A stretch of 53,123 bases of DNA. It comes from Nemertoderma westbladi. Taxonomy: Eukaryota; Xenacoelomorpha; Nemertodermatida; Nemertodermatidae. The stretch is from the NCBI GenBank assembly GCA_032718475.1, contig JAUCBJ010000292.1, positions 1 through 53,123 of the forward strand, read 5' to 3'. A program made the position numbers and the translations under genes. The notes beneath the pieces were generated by a model. It did no database searches and was not told the origin of the DNA. It saw nothing but the letters and a program-made list of their open reading frames with translations. Positions 20,601 to 30,575 of the stretch are shown here, in pieces. How positions within the stretch are numbered: the stretch's first letter is position 1; each line of letters starts with the position of its first letter.

Positions 20601-22042
20601 GATTTCTGTGGTGGCCTGAAGGAGACCTCAACCAGAAACCGGTGGAGTACTGGATGACCATCCAGGCTTTTGGGATAATCTCAAGCCCTTCAAACGCCTG
20701 TTCAGTGGTGCGCACCACTGCGGATGACAACCGAGAAGCCTTCTCTAAAGAGGTGATTGACAACATCAAACGGGATATATACATGGACGACAATCTAAAG
20801 TCCCTTCCATTAGTCGAAGAAGCCATTGATGTCGCTAAAGGAACGGTAGAGTGCTTAAAAAGAGGTGGATTTCGATTAACTAAATTCACCAGCAACTCCC
20901 GTGAGTTTCTGGAGTTGATCCCGGTAGAAGATCGAGGAGCAAAAGACCTAGATCTAATCAAAGATGATCTTCCAGAAACCAAGACACTTGGTTTGAAATG
21001 GGACACAGAGAGAGATATCCTGTTTTTCCAGCTAAAACAGCGAGATAATCCAGTTCGGACAAAACGGATTTGTTTAAGTATCCTGAGCACTTATTTCGAT
21101 CCATTGGGATTTATTAGCCCAGTTATATTGATTGCTTGGAGTTTAGTACAACAAATGTGGCTTGAAAACCACTCATGGGACGATCCACTTAAGGGAGAAT
21201 TATTAAAGAAGTGGATGAGATGGGAAGATTCTCTACCAGCCATCGAGAACTTTATAATTTCCCGTTCATATTTTGGTCATGTTCTCCCTACGTATTCCTA
21301 TCAACTCCATGTGTTTGGAGACGCCAGCGATATGGGAATAGGTATAGTAGCCTACCTAAGGATGGAAACTCCGGACGGAATCAAAGTCGCCTTGGTTACC
21401 TCTAAGGCACTGATAAACAACAAGTTGAAAGTTCCTCGAGCGGAGTTAAAGGCGGCTCTATACGCTACAGCCATCGGCTGGAATGTAACAGAACAGATCG
21501 ACTATCCACTGGAGAAAACTGTCTATTGGACCGACGCTTTACTCGTGTTGGAGTATATAACCAATGAAGTCTGTCAGTTCAGCGTCTTCGTTACCAACAG
21601 AGTAGCCATTATACTCAGTCGCACAACGATGGATCAATGGAGACATTGCCCCGGAACGATTAATCCAGCAGACATTGCTTCCAGGGGAGCAACTCCACAA
21701 GAACTGGTAGATACTCCAGACTGGTTAGGTGGACCCGACTTCCTCTACAAAGAAGAAGAAGAATGGTCTCCTCATCTTACTACCACAGAGATTAGACAGG
21801 CCAAGGGAGCGGAGAAAGTCAAACCTAAAACTCGGGCGAGTAAATCGAAGTTATTCAAACCCATGGTAGATCTGTCTGTACTACATACTTCCGGAGACGA
21901 TGCTTTGGATCAGAAACCCACAGCCACAAATAAACTTGTTGTGGAAATCCGTGAGAAGGATTGGAAATCTGGAATACCAGACGTCTCTCAAGGACTCTCA
22001 CTCTGCAGTCCAGCAATATTTGAAGATGGTGAAGATGAGTAG
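17657..22042 (+). CDS. BEL/Pao gag-pro-RT-RNase H polyprotein (ORF2), 3' cut
   Basis: The ATG at 17657 lies two bases after the ORF1 stop, in another frame, as in stop-and-restart translation. Domain order by residue: capsid-like region of the DUF1759 type (about 85-260); a linker; a Cys/His cluster from about 371 and a CX2CX4HX4C knuckle at about 404-417, then a further CX2C; aspartic protease with DSG at about 547; reverse transcriptase from about 890, with YMDD at about 1042-1045; RNase H with its first Asp at about 1222, ending near DIASRG. Integrase should follow, but the frame stops at 22040-22042, next to the insert. The last 15-20 residues may already be out of frame. The catalytic motifs shown are intact. 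This would copy the element into cDNA inside its particle. Confidence 0.93.
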   Translation: MCQPVRSEVSHAQGVEPTRIYTASEVETPIVNPIKGNYRPVDNDIPYRPDHNPRNLYTDNSILNNTMAQESFTRQMASTEARQAVKVGEIVKFNGDEMKWLPFNDYYKDNIQNSVLSNGEKLRFLIECLEGSPKLMALKFIGHPDGLRQVWDTLNIRYGNRNNIAKYLYAKLVAPRKFISSRIIEFSDEIQEICRQLDWLGKSHEYQSSMVIGAVASTLPKGGVGTRWDKKVLYMMEQQRRDPTMADLMSFLDGEVKLQLLKQSREKTPENKVSEKPVSRRKVTPVCYTDDGESQTSQGEDSGKDTERSYYVNKTPKEQVSKFKSRTNDRREQIRKTPPTSPKRIQVRKPEERTSVHNVIQNKVSNIKPKCALCDGTHRLNMCDEFLKKSLTERREVMWDKRLCYNCLRQGHQRRTCYSDTRCAKCGAKHHILLHTEFERNSHSQVSDSELHVQFSDVNNTDQSSEMEGFYTDEFSDEGESCYMINTAVYRALTYEKDTDSNLTLTTSDRQPSWKAPPSNVGIREFPVVQVRVHGPKRSYVVNALLDSGSTGTFIDKELAEDIFAGQPKFRTKLNMSGIMQVWKSTVIADYYVGALSTPQDELGEHSIRSVKMVAIKNFATTQVEPYNWDEDDFTQQLEIPRFNTDYPGVQILIGQNAHEALETLEKRPAQPQPLQAYAGRTRVGWYFTGPSRITLMERLPKDQVYQVREWEVEGSELDNQTEGTPYSSDNDDVHQLFDEENTIDLLKENETWQNQVNLCQLLLPSERDDYNDELNDVIEHYNAKTRDEHAVRFFTQEAVEPNSYDKALSVEEERAKQIQETTTRFLKDQGRYEIGLPFRKREPKFVNNRPLVEKRIAQLHRRLTANSSAKEMYQTQLKKFISKGYAELVPEETPITERTYYLTHHYVPKPGKPHEVRVVFDGSALYMGQSLNSELLPGPNLLQSLLGILLRLRQYSIAFASDIEGMFLQVKALDRDRDSLRFLWWPEGDLNQKPVEYWMTIQAFGIISSPSNACSVVRTTADDNREAFSKEVIDNIKRDIYMDDNLKSLPLVEEAIDVAKGTVECLKRGGFRLTKFTSNSREFLELIPVEDRGAKDLDLIKDDLPETKTLGLKWDTERDILFFQLKQRDNPVRTKRICLSILSTYFDPLGFISPVILIAWSLVQQMWLENHSWDDPLKGELLKKWMRWEDSLPAIENFIISRSYFGHVLPTYSYQLHVFGDASDMGIGIVAYLRMETPDGIKVALVTSKALINNKLKVPRAELKAALYATAIGWNVTEQIDYPLEKTVYWTDALLVLEYITNEVCQFSVFVTNRVAIILSRTTMDQWRHCPGTINPADIASRGATPQELVDTPDWLGGPDFLYKEEEEWSPHLTTTEIRQAKGAEKVKPKTRASKSKLFKPMVDLSVLHTSGDDALDQKPTATNKLVVEIREKDWKSGIPDVSQGLSLCSPAIFEDGEDE

Positions 22043-22183
22043 AGTTGTATGTCTGCATATATTGATTAGATAAAACAATTTTATTTAAAAAAATTATTTA
22101 TTCTATTTATTTATTAAGAAAGCATTTGAGAAAGCCGGAGAATTGGGACCCGGACAATTCGTATCAGGACAAATATTAAACCT

Positions 22184-22633
22184 ATCTTACTCTTCAATAT
22201 TTGTGATTTAATCACAATTTTTAAAAAAAATAATTTATCCATCGTTAGTCATCAGCTTTGCAGGTTGCAGCACTGTTTAAACAGTTATTACTGCCTGACT
22301 TTTGCTGTATTGCAATATATTACAGTATTCAGTTACCGGTATTAGTGTTTCTTTGGTAAATTTACTGAATTAGGTCTAACAGAAGTAATTAAAATGACAA
22401 GTTCGAGTGCAATCTTCGATGACTCTGAAGAAAAACGTATGGTTGACAGGATCAGAGATGTTGCTTTTAGAGTGGGTCGTGATTTTGTGGGATAATCAAA
22501 CTGAACTCAAACCAAAACGAGGAGCTCCCCGTGCTGCAAAAGGGGAAACATGGCTGTAAAGCTGATGAATAACGCTGGATAAATTATATATTTATTTAAT
22601 TGTGATTAAATCACAAATATTGAAAAGTAAGAT
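22184..22633. mobile_element. Small TIR element inside the insert
   Basis: Inverted ends of 36 bp (one mismatch) contain the near-palindrome TTGTGATTTAATCACAA: 22184-22219 and 22598-22633. Weaker similarity extends outward to about 22153 and 22650. Its interior has no transposase. A short open frame from an ATG near 22394 stops within 40 codons. Confidence 0.6.
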
Positions 22634-23307
22634 TGGTTTAAAGAATTGTCTATAAAATTTTTATACTTTTGTATTGGACCCTAAATTTTTGCATCCAAGC
22701 TCAGAATTAAATTCTCTTTCGAATGAAATATTACACTAAGGTGCATGTCTGGCAGTTTTGGCTGGCCGGGGGGGGGATCATTATGGAACATCCGGTACTT
22801 TCCTATGAAAGTGCGACTATAGGAGGCTTAGATTAGGTTATTCTCAACTGTAACATCAGTTTCAAATTTGATGGGACACCATATTATGCAATTCAAATTT
22901 TGTGCGGCGACATACCTTCATAATAGACATACATAATATTGTTAATAAGGGCTTCAAGTGTTCTTACAAAACACAATATATAATATGATTAATTTCCTGT
23001 CCAGTAAGACTGAAGCACCCGCGGTTTTTGTGTCAAGTTTGTTTCAACAATGTTGATTTATGTGGAAATTCTATTGATCATAATAATTGATCCCATGAAA
23101 TGTATCAATAATCATTATCGAGGAATAGCGTCCTTCTACGAATCGGAGGAGCATTACTTCTCAAACAAAATCGTTACTCCGGAAATAATTCACGCAGAGA
23201 GAGACACGAATTGCGCTTTACAAAGTACAGCAATCAACCTGTCAATCATAAATAACAAATGTAGCTAATCATATATAAATCTATATTTATGCTGCTATCT
23301 TTTCCAG

Positions 23308-23447
23308 GTAAAATGATTCCCTTTATGGAGTTGGTGACGGCCCAAGCTTCTATTCTTACAATGCTGGTTGTGGCTTTCGAGCGTTGGATGGCTATTTGTT
23401 ACCCATTGAAGGTTCAGTACTTATGCACCGTTGGAAGGGCTGTCAAG
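23308..23447 (+). CDS. Class A GPCR exon (TM3 to second intracellular loop)
   Basis: A 140-bp open exon is bounded by an acceptor (TTTTCCAG before 23308) and a donor (AAG, then GTACAT from 23448). It encodes the third transmembrane helix of a rhodopsin-class receptor, with VTAQASILTMLVVAFERW, where ERW takes the place of the DRY box. The loop motif AICYPLKVQYLCT follows. This pattern resembles peptide receptors. The reading phase at the acceptor is 1. No other exons of a receptor were found on either side. It lies inside the BEL/Pao element, so it is either a captured fragment or a product of rearrangement. It cannot make a receptor alone. Confidence 0.75.
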
Positions 23448-23533
23448 GTACATTACTGTATTTGTTATATATAATTTATTATTTAACCGTTTATATTAAC
23501 AACTGCACTACTTATATTTGTTGTAATATCATT

Positions 23534-23624
23534 GGCGGCGTGGTGGTTTAGCACGTTGCCTTGAATTTCCGTCTCTCGTGGATCGGACCGCCTCCGCCTC
23601 CGCCTCCGCCTCCGCCTCCGCCTC
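23534..23624 (+). mobile_element. SINE-like remnant with (CCGCCT)n
   Basis: GGCGGCGTGGTGGTTTAGCA resembles a tRNA head with an A box. GCCTTGAATT is shared with the SINE at 50251, and a degraded B box (GTGGATCGGACC) follows. It runs directly into about six CCGCCT units (23588-23624). Confidence 0.5.
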
Positions 23625-23753
23625 AATAGATCGTGTGTTCCAGATACAGCCCCACAAGAAGGATGACATTTTAGGGATAGTTATAAAACCCGAAAATAAC
23701 GAAAAAGACGAAATTAATAGCGAAAATATCGAAATTATAAAACTTTAAGGGGA

Positions 23754-23769
23754 GGGGGGGGGGGGGGGG
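23754..23769. repeat. Poly(G) tract, 16 G
   Basis: An uninterrupted run of 16 G inside the insert, flanked by AT-rich DNA. Confidence 0.9.
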
Positions 23770-24439
23770 TACACCATTTTGGTCAAAAATATGTCGAAAT
23801 TTTATTTATGGTCTATTATAATGCACCATTGAATGGTGTTTCCAAATCTGAAAACCGCTATTTAATAGCTCTTTTAGTTTTCAAGTTATAACAATTTCCA
23901 TTTAGGGAATCCTATTGAAATTACTATTACTATGTACAATGAAAGGTCGATTATTTCCAAATATTTTTTTCATGAAATTGTCAACTTCAAAACCCTACTA
24001 CTTCTATAATTTTTGAGTAATTAGTCTCAAACTTTCTGTGGGTGTCTACATAGCCACCCTGCATAAAAGTATCAGACAACTTTTCGAAATTTTTTGTTAA
24101 TAAAATTTAATACTATTTATAAAAAACCTAAAAATTAGCATAAATTTGCAGGGCCACCTAGCGGTGCAGAATTATATTAACTAAATTTCGCCTGATAATG
24201 TTGCCCCATCTTTGATCTATCATATAAAAAACTTTCATGTGATTAGATTCAAAACTGTTAAAATCTTAGGGTTTTAAGCGCAACCAAGTTTTTTTTTATT
24301 GTTAACTAGTATTAACTAATATTAAATAGCGAAAAAAAAATTTTTTCTGACCTGTCATGTAGAATAGCATCTTAGGCACTTATATGCCAAATTTTAGCCA
24401 AAACCAAACAATTTTGAAACGCTGAGAGTGATAAATCGA

Positions 24440-26122
24440 AGAGTTGTCCGAAAATATTTCCTGCAGAGAGCGATACATCACTACAGTTCCTGGAATCGGC
24501 TCTGTAAGGCCGTTACATATTTAAAAAGATGTTTTCACCATCACTACTCCGGGATGAAGACCAAAAGTGATACCGCTCCAATAACATCGGTGCAGGTCCA
24601 TGTTATTAAAGATCTTCCCAAATATAAGATATCCGACAGGTTTCTGAAGGAGAAGATCAGTTATCAGGAGCATGAAGAAACCAACAAGCAGATGCTGAGA
24701 CTCCTGCAATGCTATGAGGATTCCGATAAGTATTTCCTGTTGTTGAGAAATCCGCAGATGCGCTTAAGGGATCGTTTCTCTAGCACAATGATAGATGGGT
24801 TGATACGTGTTGGAGGAAGATTAACGAATGCTCCATTATCCTTTGACACTAAGTTTCCCATACTCATTAGAAATCTTGAGATACAAGTCAAGATGATTGT
24901 AGATGTTCACAGCAAACTTTATCATGCTGGTAGAGAACAAGTTCTTAGCGAAATTCGAACTCGCTATTATTTTTATAAACCCCGTAGAGCTCTGAACCAA
25001 GTTCTTAGGAACTGCATACCCTGTAGGAAAGCATTCAGTAGGCCTTTAACACAGAGAGAGGCAGAATTACCTAGGGAACGAGTAAGCTTCTATGAACCAC
25101 CCTTTACTAATACCGGTGTAGATTTATTTGGCCCTATTGAAGTATATCGTGCTAGGACTATAGTCAAGAGATGGTGTGTCATCTTTGTTTGTATGACTTG
25201 TAGAGCTATCCATCTCGATATGGTGAACGATTTATCTACCAACAGCTTTCTATTAAGCTTACGATGACAGATCGCTCGCTTTGGCACTAGTAACACGATG
25301 AGATCTGATAAGGGAACAAACTTCATTGGTGCCAACAATGAAATCAAAGCTTACGTCAAAGATTGGAACCAAAGACAGGTGGACGATCAGCTACGAGTAA
25401 CAGCGTCTAGCTGGACCTTCAACGCCGCCGACGCCCCTTGGTGGGGAGGAAGTTGGAAGAGATTAATAAGAAGTGTGAAGACAGCATTTCACTTTATAGT
25501 GCCTTGCCGCGCGTATCTCACCGACGAACTTTTGCGGACGTTAATGGAGGAAATCGCCGCCTATCTCAACGAGAGACCGCTTATGCCAGTCTCATCGAGT
25601 CCCGATTCCCTGGAAGCGCTACCACCCGCGCACTTCCTACTGAAGAAACCTGTAGCCATGCTCCCACAATCGGAAATCACAGACGGAGACGAATACTGCC
25701 GGCAAACTTGGCAACTCATGCAGTTGTTATCCCGTCGTTTCGCTGACCATTTCGAAAAACATTATCTGCCCACGCTACAACTTCGAACTAAGTGGTTTGC
25801 GCAGCAAGAAAACGTCAGCGCTGGAGACATGGTTCTTATTGTGGATGTAGATCTTCCACGTAAGCGGTGGCAGACAGGTCGTATCATCGAGACTCACATC
25901 TCGGATGACGGTTTGGTGCGATGATCGGTAGAACTCGTCGTCATGCGACGCAACTTCAAGAAACCGGGAATTGTCTTCGAGACACAGCAGCTCAATCGCC
26001 CAGTTGGTCGCTTATGTTTACTGGAAAGAGACAGAGAACTCTCCGGAAACTATGGAAGACAAGATACTCTTCCCACGACCACCTCCCTAATCCAACAAAC
26101 ATCTAGGGACTCCCCAGCTTAA
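24440..26122 (+). pseudogene. BEL/Pao integrase and C-terminal region, with two nonsense codons
   Basis: The open frame continues the polyprotein after the insert. Numbering from the open frame at 24428, an HHCC zinc-binding N-terminal domain has its His pair near residues 160 and 165 and its Cys pair near 195-198. The first catalytic Asp is in GVDLFG (about 232). A TGA at 25265-25267 interrupts the core. Beyond it come the second Asp (SDKGTNF, about 25305) and the Glu region (MEEIAAYLNERP, about 25540). A second TGA at 25922-25924 cuts the C-terminal strand-rich domain, after which the same frame runs open to the TAA at 26120-26122. Both TGAs follow CGA and fit C-to-T decay of CGA codons. 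Integrase would insert the cDNA; this copy cannot make it whole without readthrough. Confidence 0.9.
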
Positions 26123-27764
26123 TAGCATATGGAGTGGGTGTGTGACCATATTATTTTATTCTTATTATTTTATATTTATGTATGTATTATTATGTAATTT
26201 TATTATAATCGTTTTCTTTAATTTTATTTAGTAGAATGTTATTTTAGCGATTATTTAGTAGATTAGTGCAATATATATTCGCGTTTATTACTTAATTACT
26301 TATATATTATATATTTAGTGCGACGGCGAGAAATAATTCTTTTTCTCTTTCCTTACTGTCCGTATTACATTACAAATACGTAATTACAGTAAGATGACAT
26401 ATCCGTACTTATTAAAGTACAATAAAGCTCCTACTATATTTAAGTATTATTGGTAAGCAGAGTATTAGGAATGCAAAATTCAGATCCTCATGTCTCGGCT
26501 AAACCAAGCTCTGGGTAGACCTTGGAAACGACTTGCCTCTTCTCACTGACATTGCTTCGTGCGATATTGCTCTCATACCGTATATTAAATAATACATATA
26601 GTAGCGTGATGTCCTTTTAACAGTAGCGTATAACGCAAAATAAATCTGTTAAACCCTTTGACCATCTGTAATTCTAGTCGATTAAGATATCGCGGCACCC
26701 ACCGATATACTTGAAAGACAAATTCTAGAATCAGTGGTTAACGTCCCCAGACAAGTTCTGGAATAAACTGGTGCCCATCCTAAATATTAATTATTAATAT
26801 TTATAAAATCTGTCGAAATTTTAGATCCTTTAAAATTCTAGTCGATTAAGATATCGTAGCACTTACCGATACTCTTAAAAAGACAAAATTCCTAGAATCA
26901 AGGATCCCAGTCCCCAGACTTGTTCTGGAATAAAATTGTGTCTATTTTAATATTAAATAATAAAATTACGGGAATAAATTTAAATTCTATCTTTTAATGA
27001 ATTTGATAAATTGTTATTTTATACAATTTATAATATTCCCAAAATTCCATTAATTAATAGATCATGGGAGCGGAGATTCACCTATTAAGTGTATTAGTGT
27101 GCGAGAATCTCCAATATAGAGTCAATAGCCGATAAAATTCATAAAATCATATATAAAGATGATATTGACCATTAAAGACTTACTATTAAATAGCATCCCA
27201 GATCTGTATGCATGGGAATTACCCTAATTCTACCGCTAGCTTTCCATAATGTCACCATAGCAACAACCACGCTAGAATTAGAAGCGAGTTAACAGAACAA
27301 TAAAAAGCTTGCTCATTGAATAGCATACGGAATAAATAGCACACCGCTAGTATCCAAGGATACATAATAACAACGTGACATTCTGGAAGGCACTTGACTA
27401 ACGGACAAATGACCCGAATGTGTGATAGAATGTGTACCATTTGTGACAGTTACGTGGAATTTGTGCGTTTGTAGGTGAATGTTACTACTAAGGTGTGTTT
27501 ACAGTAGCGAGTCGCAATTGTGAAAGTAGCCCTAACTCTCCAGTAAGAACCTGAAGTATATCTAAGCCTTTGGGACGGACGGTGGAGTGACTCGTGCTGG
27601 TTGTTGTAGTCGTTGTGCAGCTACGACGTTGGCGATAGGCACATCGGCGAAAGTACACCAGCGCTGAGGATCTCGCACTGTCCGGGGGCAGAGAGGGGTA
27701 GGCAGCGACGCCCGCTCGCCTAAATATAAACTCATTATAATATGGATAAACTTATATAGCAGAT
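26123..27764. other. BEL/Pao spacer between integrase and ORF3
   Basis: This 1.6-kb stretch has no long open frame. Two imperfect copies of a block of about 100 bp, starting ATTCTAGTCGATTAAGATAT, lie at 26671 and 26835 (164 apart). Near 27580-27720 the DNA turns GC-richer just before ORF3, and TTTACAG near 27500 could be a splice acceptor. A promoter or acceptor serving ORF3 is possible but unproven. Confidence 0.55.
26671..26945. repeat. Two imperfect direct repeats, 164 bp apart
   Basis: Both copies share ATTCTAGTCGATTAAGATAT, then ACCGATA, AAAGACAAA, TAGAATCA and CCCCAGAC followed by TTCTGGAATAAA. Function unknown. Confidence 0.75.
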
Positions 27765-29287
27765 ATGATTGAGTTGATAGAAGATGATCTTGGTATCAGG
27801 GAGCGATATACTCTACCTTTACAAGCGTTTGTTGATAGCTTGATACGCGGCGACGCTGGTCCAACTACTACGGAGGACGATGGTCGTTATATCTAACCGC
27901 CAATGTCCCGGGAGCAACTTGCGCGTGGGTTGGACTGTAGAAAATTCACCGCTCGCTATACGCATCGTAATGGTACGTATATGGACTTCTTAACTACTGG
28001 TCATCCTATCGACCTACACGATACGAACGATATAGACACCAAAAGGGAAATGGTTTTATTTAAATATCATACCCAGCGGAAGCGGAACGATAAACTGAGA
28101 CTCGAACACGAAAATTCTATTCGAAACCGACTCGAAAGTGCAGATGTTGAAGAGCCGGATAAACGCAGCGACTTCACCAAATACCTGGAATTCTTGAGAG
28201 AAACCTATCTCGATATTACCAGTCAACAGAATCTAGAAACTCGATATCCTCAAGGTATACATCATGACCGCATGGTAGAACTCAAACGGCTCTATTCCAC
28301 TATGATGTATCTTACCGCCGATCGACCGCTACCTGTTGTACCGGATAGCTTCGAACAGATGGAGGAATATTGTAAGCTGGAGAAAGATCACTCGCGTTTC
28401 CCCTACAAGACGTGCGTCTTTGGTATTATTGCGATGAATGCCCTAGACCCAACCAACAAACGGAAAGACCTAAACATCCGCGGAGACGTTGCACTAAACA
28501 CGGTTTTACTCGCTATACTGGCGGGAGTTTCGAGCGAAATTTGTTTGACGTATCACCTACGCTCGTTCGACTCAGACGATCCTTAAATAAACCAATGATC
28601 AGAGTTTCGGAATACTCGATCAGACCTCCTCATTCCCTAGTGAGACCTCAGACTCTTGATCCTATTAGTATGACGGATCCTCTCGAGCTGTACTCACTGT
28701 TCACAGATCTAGTGTTACCTGAACAATTAGTCGGTGGCACCCCGGTTGTGGGCTTCCTAGATATTAGCCCATCATACCTAGCCGGATTGGGACGCGGACA
28801 TTTAATATCGCCGTTTAACACTTACCATCGTCCCGGCTTAACACGATATAACCTGTCACCAAAGTGGCGGAGAGCGTTGTACCAAATGAGTTAGACGCTA
28901 TTCTACAAAGATCAGAAAAGGAACTTACGCTTGTTCAGATAAACGTAAATTGCACTAGCAAGTCCAAGCGGTAAACAAAGTAACTTTATCTCAGTTCGAT
29001 CGGGAAATCCAGAATCTCTAAGAAGTTATCGAACTTGGACGACCCTATTCTCTGCGAGAGTTTTTGGATGAACGTATCCAGCTACGAGCGGAGGAAAATC
29101 AGCTCGAGGAGAAGCATATCGAAACGGCGGATACCCCGACCATAATACTACACCTTCTGATGCAATCATATTGCACCCTTCACCCAGGATTTATAGCCCT
29201 TCTAGTAAAGTGGCTCCCCCCAAAGAGAAAAGGACTCTTGCTAGCCTCAAAAAACTGCGTAAACGCCGTCCGCGTAAGAAAGACTAA
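27765..29287 (+). pseudogene. BEL/Pao ORF3, unrecognised protein in the envelope position, broken
   Basis: Open frames that read like one protein run from the ATG at 27765, or the ATG at 27903 in the same frame, to a basic tail ending at 29285-29287. A TAA at 27894-27896 separates the two possible starts. The frame then stays open to 28586, appears to move near 28490 into the frame that is open to 28894, and moves again near 28870. At least one more stop (about 28971) and a further shift precede the tail. The product is hydrophilic, rich in Arg, Asp, Glu and Tyr, with a Lys/Arg-rich C terminus that could bind nucleic acid. I see no signal peptide or membrane span, so nothing supports an envelope protein. 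I recognise no family. Confidence 0.6.
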
Positions 29288-29355
29288 CTGTTTAGAGTAT
29301 TTTTATATTTTAGAAACTGTGATTTGTTATATTTTATAGACTTAAATCCCATTTT

Positions 29356-29365
29356 CTGGGAGCGG
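29356..29365 (+). promoter_or_regulatory. Polypurine tract candidate
   Basis: TCTGGGAGCGG directly precedes the 3' LTR. The short purine run (GGGAGCGG, 29358-29365) is where plus-strand priming is expected in LTR elements, but it is short. Confidence 0.45.
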
Positions 29366-30575
29366 TATAAAGGCTTTTGCGGAATTAGCCGGTTATTTTC
29401 CCCGTAAAGTACTCTGTAGTTGGTTTAACAGGCATAAAAGGCCGTGTCCTTACTGTACTGGTGTTTTAGAGGACATAAAAGCCATTTCTTCTGTATGTGT
29501 ACTTTAGCGGACATAATTAGCAATTCTATGACGCAATACGCCGGATCCTCTTGAAACAGTGTAGCTACCATGACGACGGCTAACAGCTGAGCTGTACATG
29601 TGGAGCTTTTCCTTGTTCTCTGTTCCTTCTTTGTTCGGTCGACCAATCAGAGCGTTTTTTGCCTCTGCGTTGGAGATTGTATATAGAAACTCGTGGAGTT
29701 GAGTCAGTATGTGATTTTGTCCACAGCCTAGAACACCGGCTTTGGAACCTCCGTGTTTCAGTCTTTAGCCCAACATTAGTAGGCTTAATTATAGAACGTA
29801 TATCTGTTATCAAACTTAACTAATCATACCAAAACAAACCAATCCATAACTCACTCACTCATACCAATTCGCATCTCACTAAACATATCAATCAAACTTA
29901 ACTTAACATTTTACTGCTATTTACTGTCGGTTATTCATTATATTTGTTGATGGAATATTATATTTGGAATACTGATAAATAATCAGACACCCCAATCTTC
30001 TTGATATACTAAAGGTTAGAGAGACCGGTTACATATAACGATTGCGACTTACATTAAGTGGTTTGAAGTGAATCTAATGCTATTTCATAGGCCCTACATG
30101 AATTGTCTGTTGTTCTCTTTATATGTGACTAAAATTAGTGAAGGTCGGCAGATTAGTGTGCAGTATTGTGCAGTATTGTGTATGATTGTGACTGATAACA
30201 AAGCATCTCCTAAAGAATGCGCCATATACGTGAATCTATAGCCATCCCGTTGTGTCTAGTTTAAGTCATAACTCTGTTTACATATTTAGAGCGCCACGTC
30301 CTAAAGGAACTGTTAATATTTCCCGAAAGTGAATAATATTTGTCAGAGATTATATATATTACGATCATTCGAATAATACAGTAGGCCTACCCCGCAATAC
30401 GGTTAGGCTTCCGAATCCAGTCTCCCGGGTATATCCAGCGGGTGAATGATCGCGCATAGACTGGCTTCGGCTAATGTAGTGTATCAAATACTTGTCATAG
30501 GCTAAAGGCGATCTATTATCTAAAAGACATCCCAATTTGGCAGGTTAAACTGCTAAAGGTCTGAAAGCGCGAACA
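29366..30575 (+). repeat. 3' LTR, 1210 bp
   Basis: It aligns with the 5' LTR apart from the 359-bp duplication there. Its second base is A instead of G (TATAAAGG), so the TG border is mutated. I counted about ten substitutions, for example GATGCA/GACGCA, TTCTTTG/TTCCTTG and GATCAGTCG/GATCATTCG. It ends GCGCGAACA. Confidence 0.93.

Larger units (their letters stand above)
22049..24439. other. Insert of about 2.4 kb between RNase H and integrase, with candidate 8-bp duplication
   Basis: BEL/Pao coding sequence stops at about 22040 and resumes at about 24440. AGAGTTGT occurs at both edges (22041-22048 and 24440-24447), which would suit an 8-bp target duplication. The insert itself has no matching inverted ends. 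It holds a small TIR element (22184-22633), a GPCR exon (23308-23447), a SINE (from 23534), a poly(G) tract and about 750 bp of AT-rich DNA. It looks like ordinary host DNA rather than one transposon. A mis-assembly is possible. Confidence 0.6.
11691..30575 (+). mobile_element. BEL/Pao LTR retrotransposon, full length with insert
   Basis: Two LTRs bound the unit, and GAGCC is duplicated on both sides (11686-11690 and 30576-30580), the 5-bp duplication usual for BEL/Pao. Protein order is ORF1, gag-like capsid, zinc knuckles, aspartic protease, reverse transcriptase, RNase H, integrase, then ORF3. RNase H before integrase with an IYMDD catalytic box and a DSG protease is the BEL/Pao arrangement. 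The LTRs differ at about ten counted positions over 1210 bp, so insertion was recent. It is no longer autonomous: an insert separates RNase H from integrase, and integrase and ORF3 have nonsense codons or frame breaks. I did not recognise the tRNA primer-binding site after the 5' LTR. Confidence 0.93.

Noticed and set aside
20434-21090. 218-codon minus-strand frame
   Set aside because: It is antisense to the conserved reverse transcriptase region, so it is a shadow of ORF2.
23050-23268. 72-codon frame as an upstream exon of the GPCR
   Set aside because: It starts hydrophobic but shows no TM1 or TM2 motifs and has no donor in a suitable place.
27765-29287. Envelope glycoprotein in the retroelement
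   Set aside because: Only the position suggests it. I see no signal peptide, membrane helix or cysteine-rich ectodomain.
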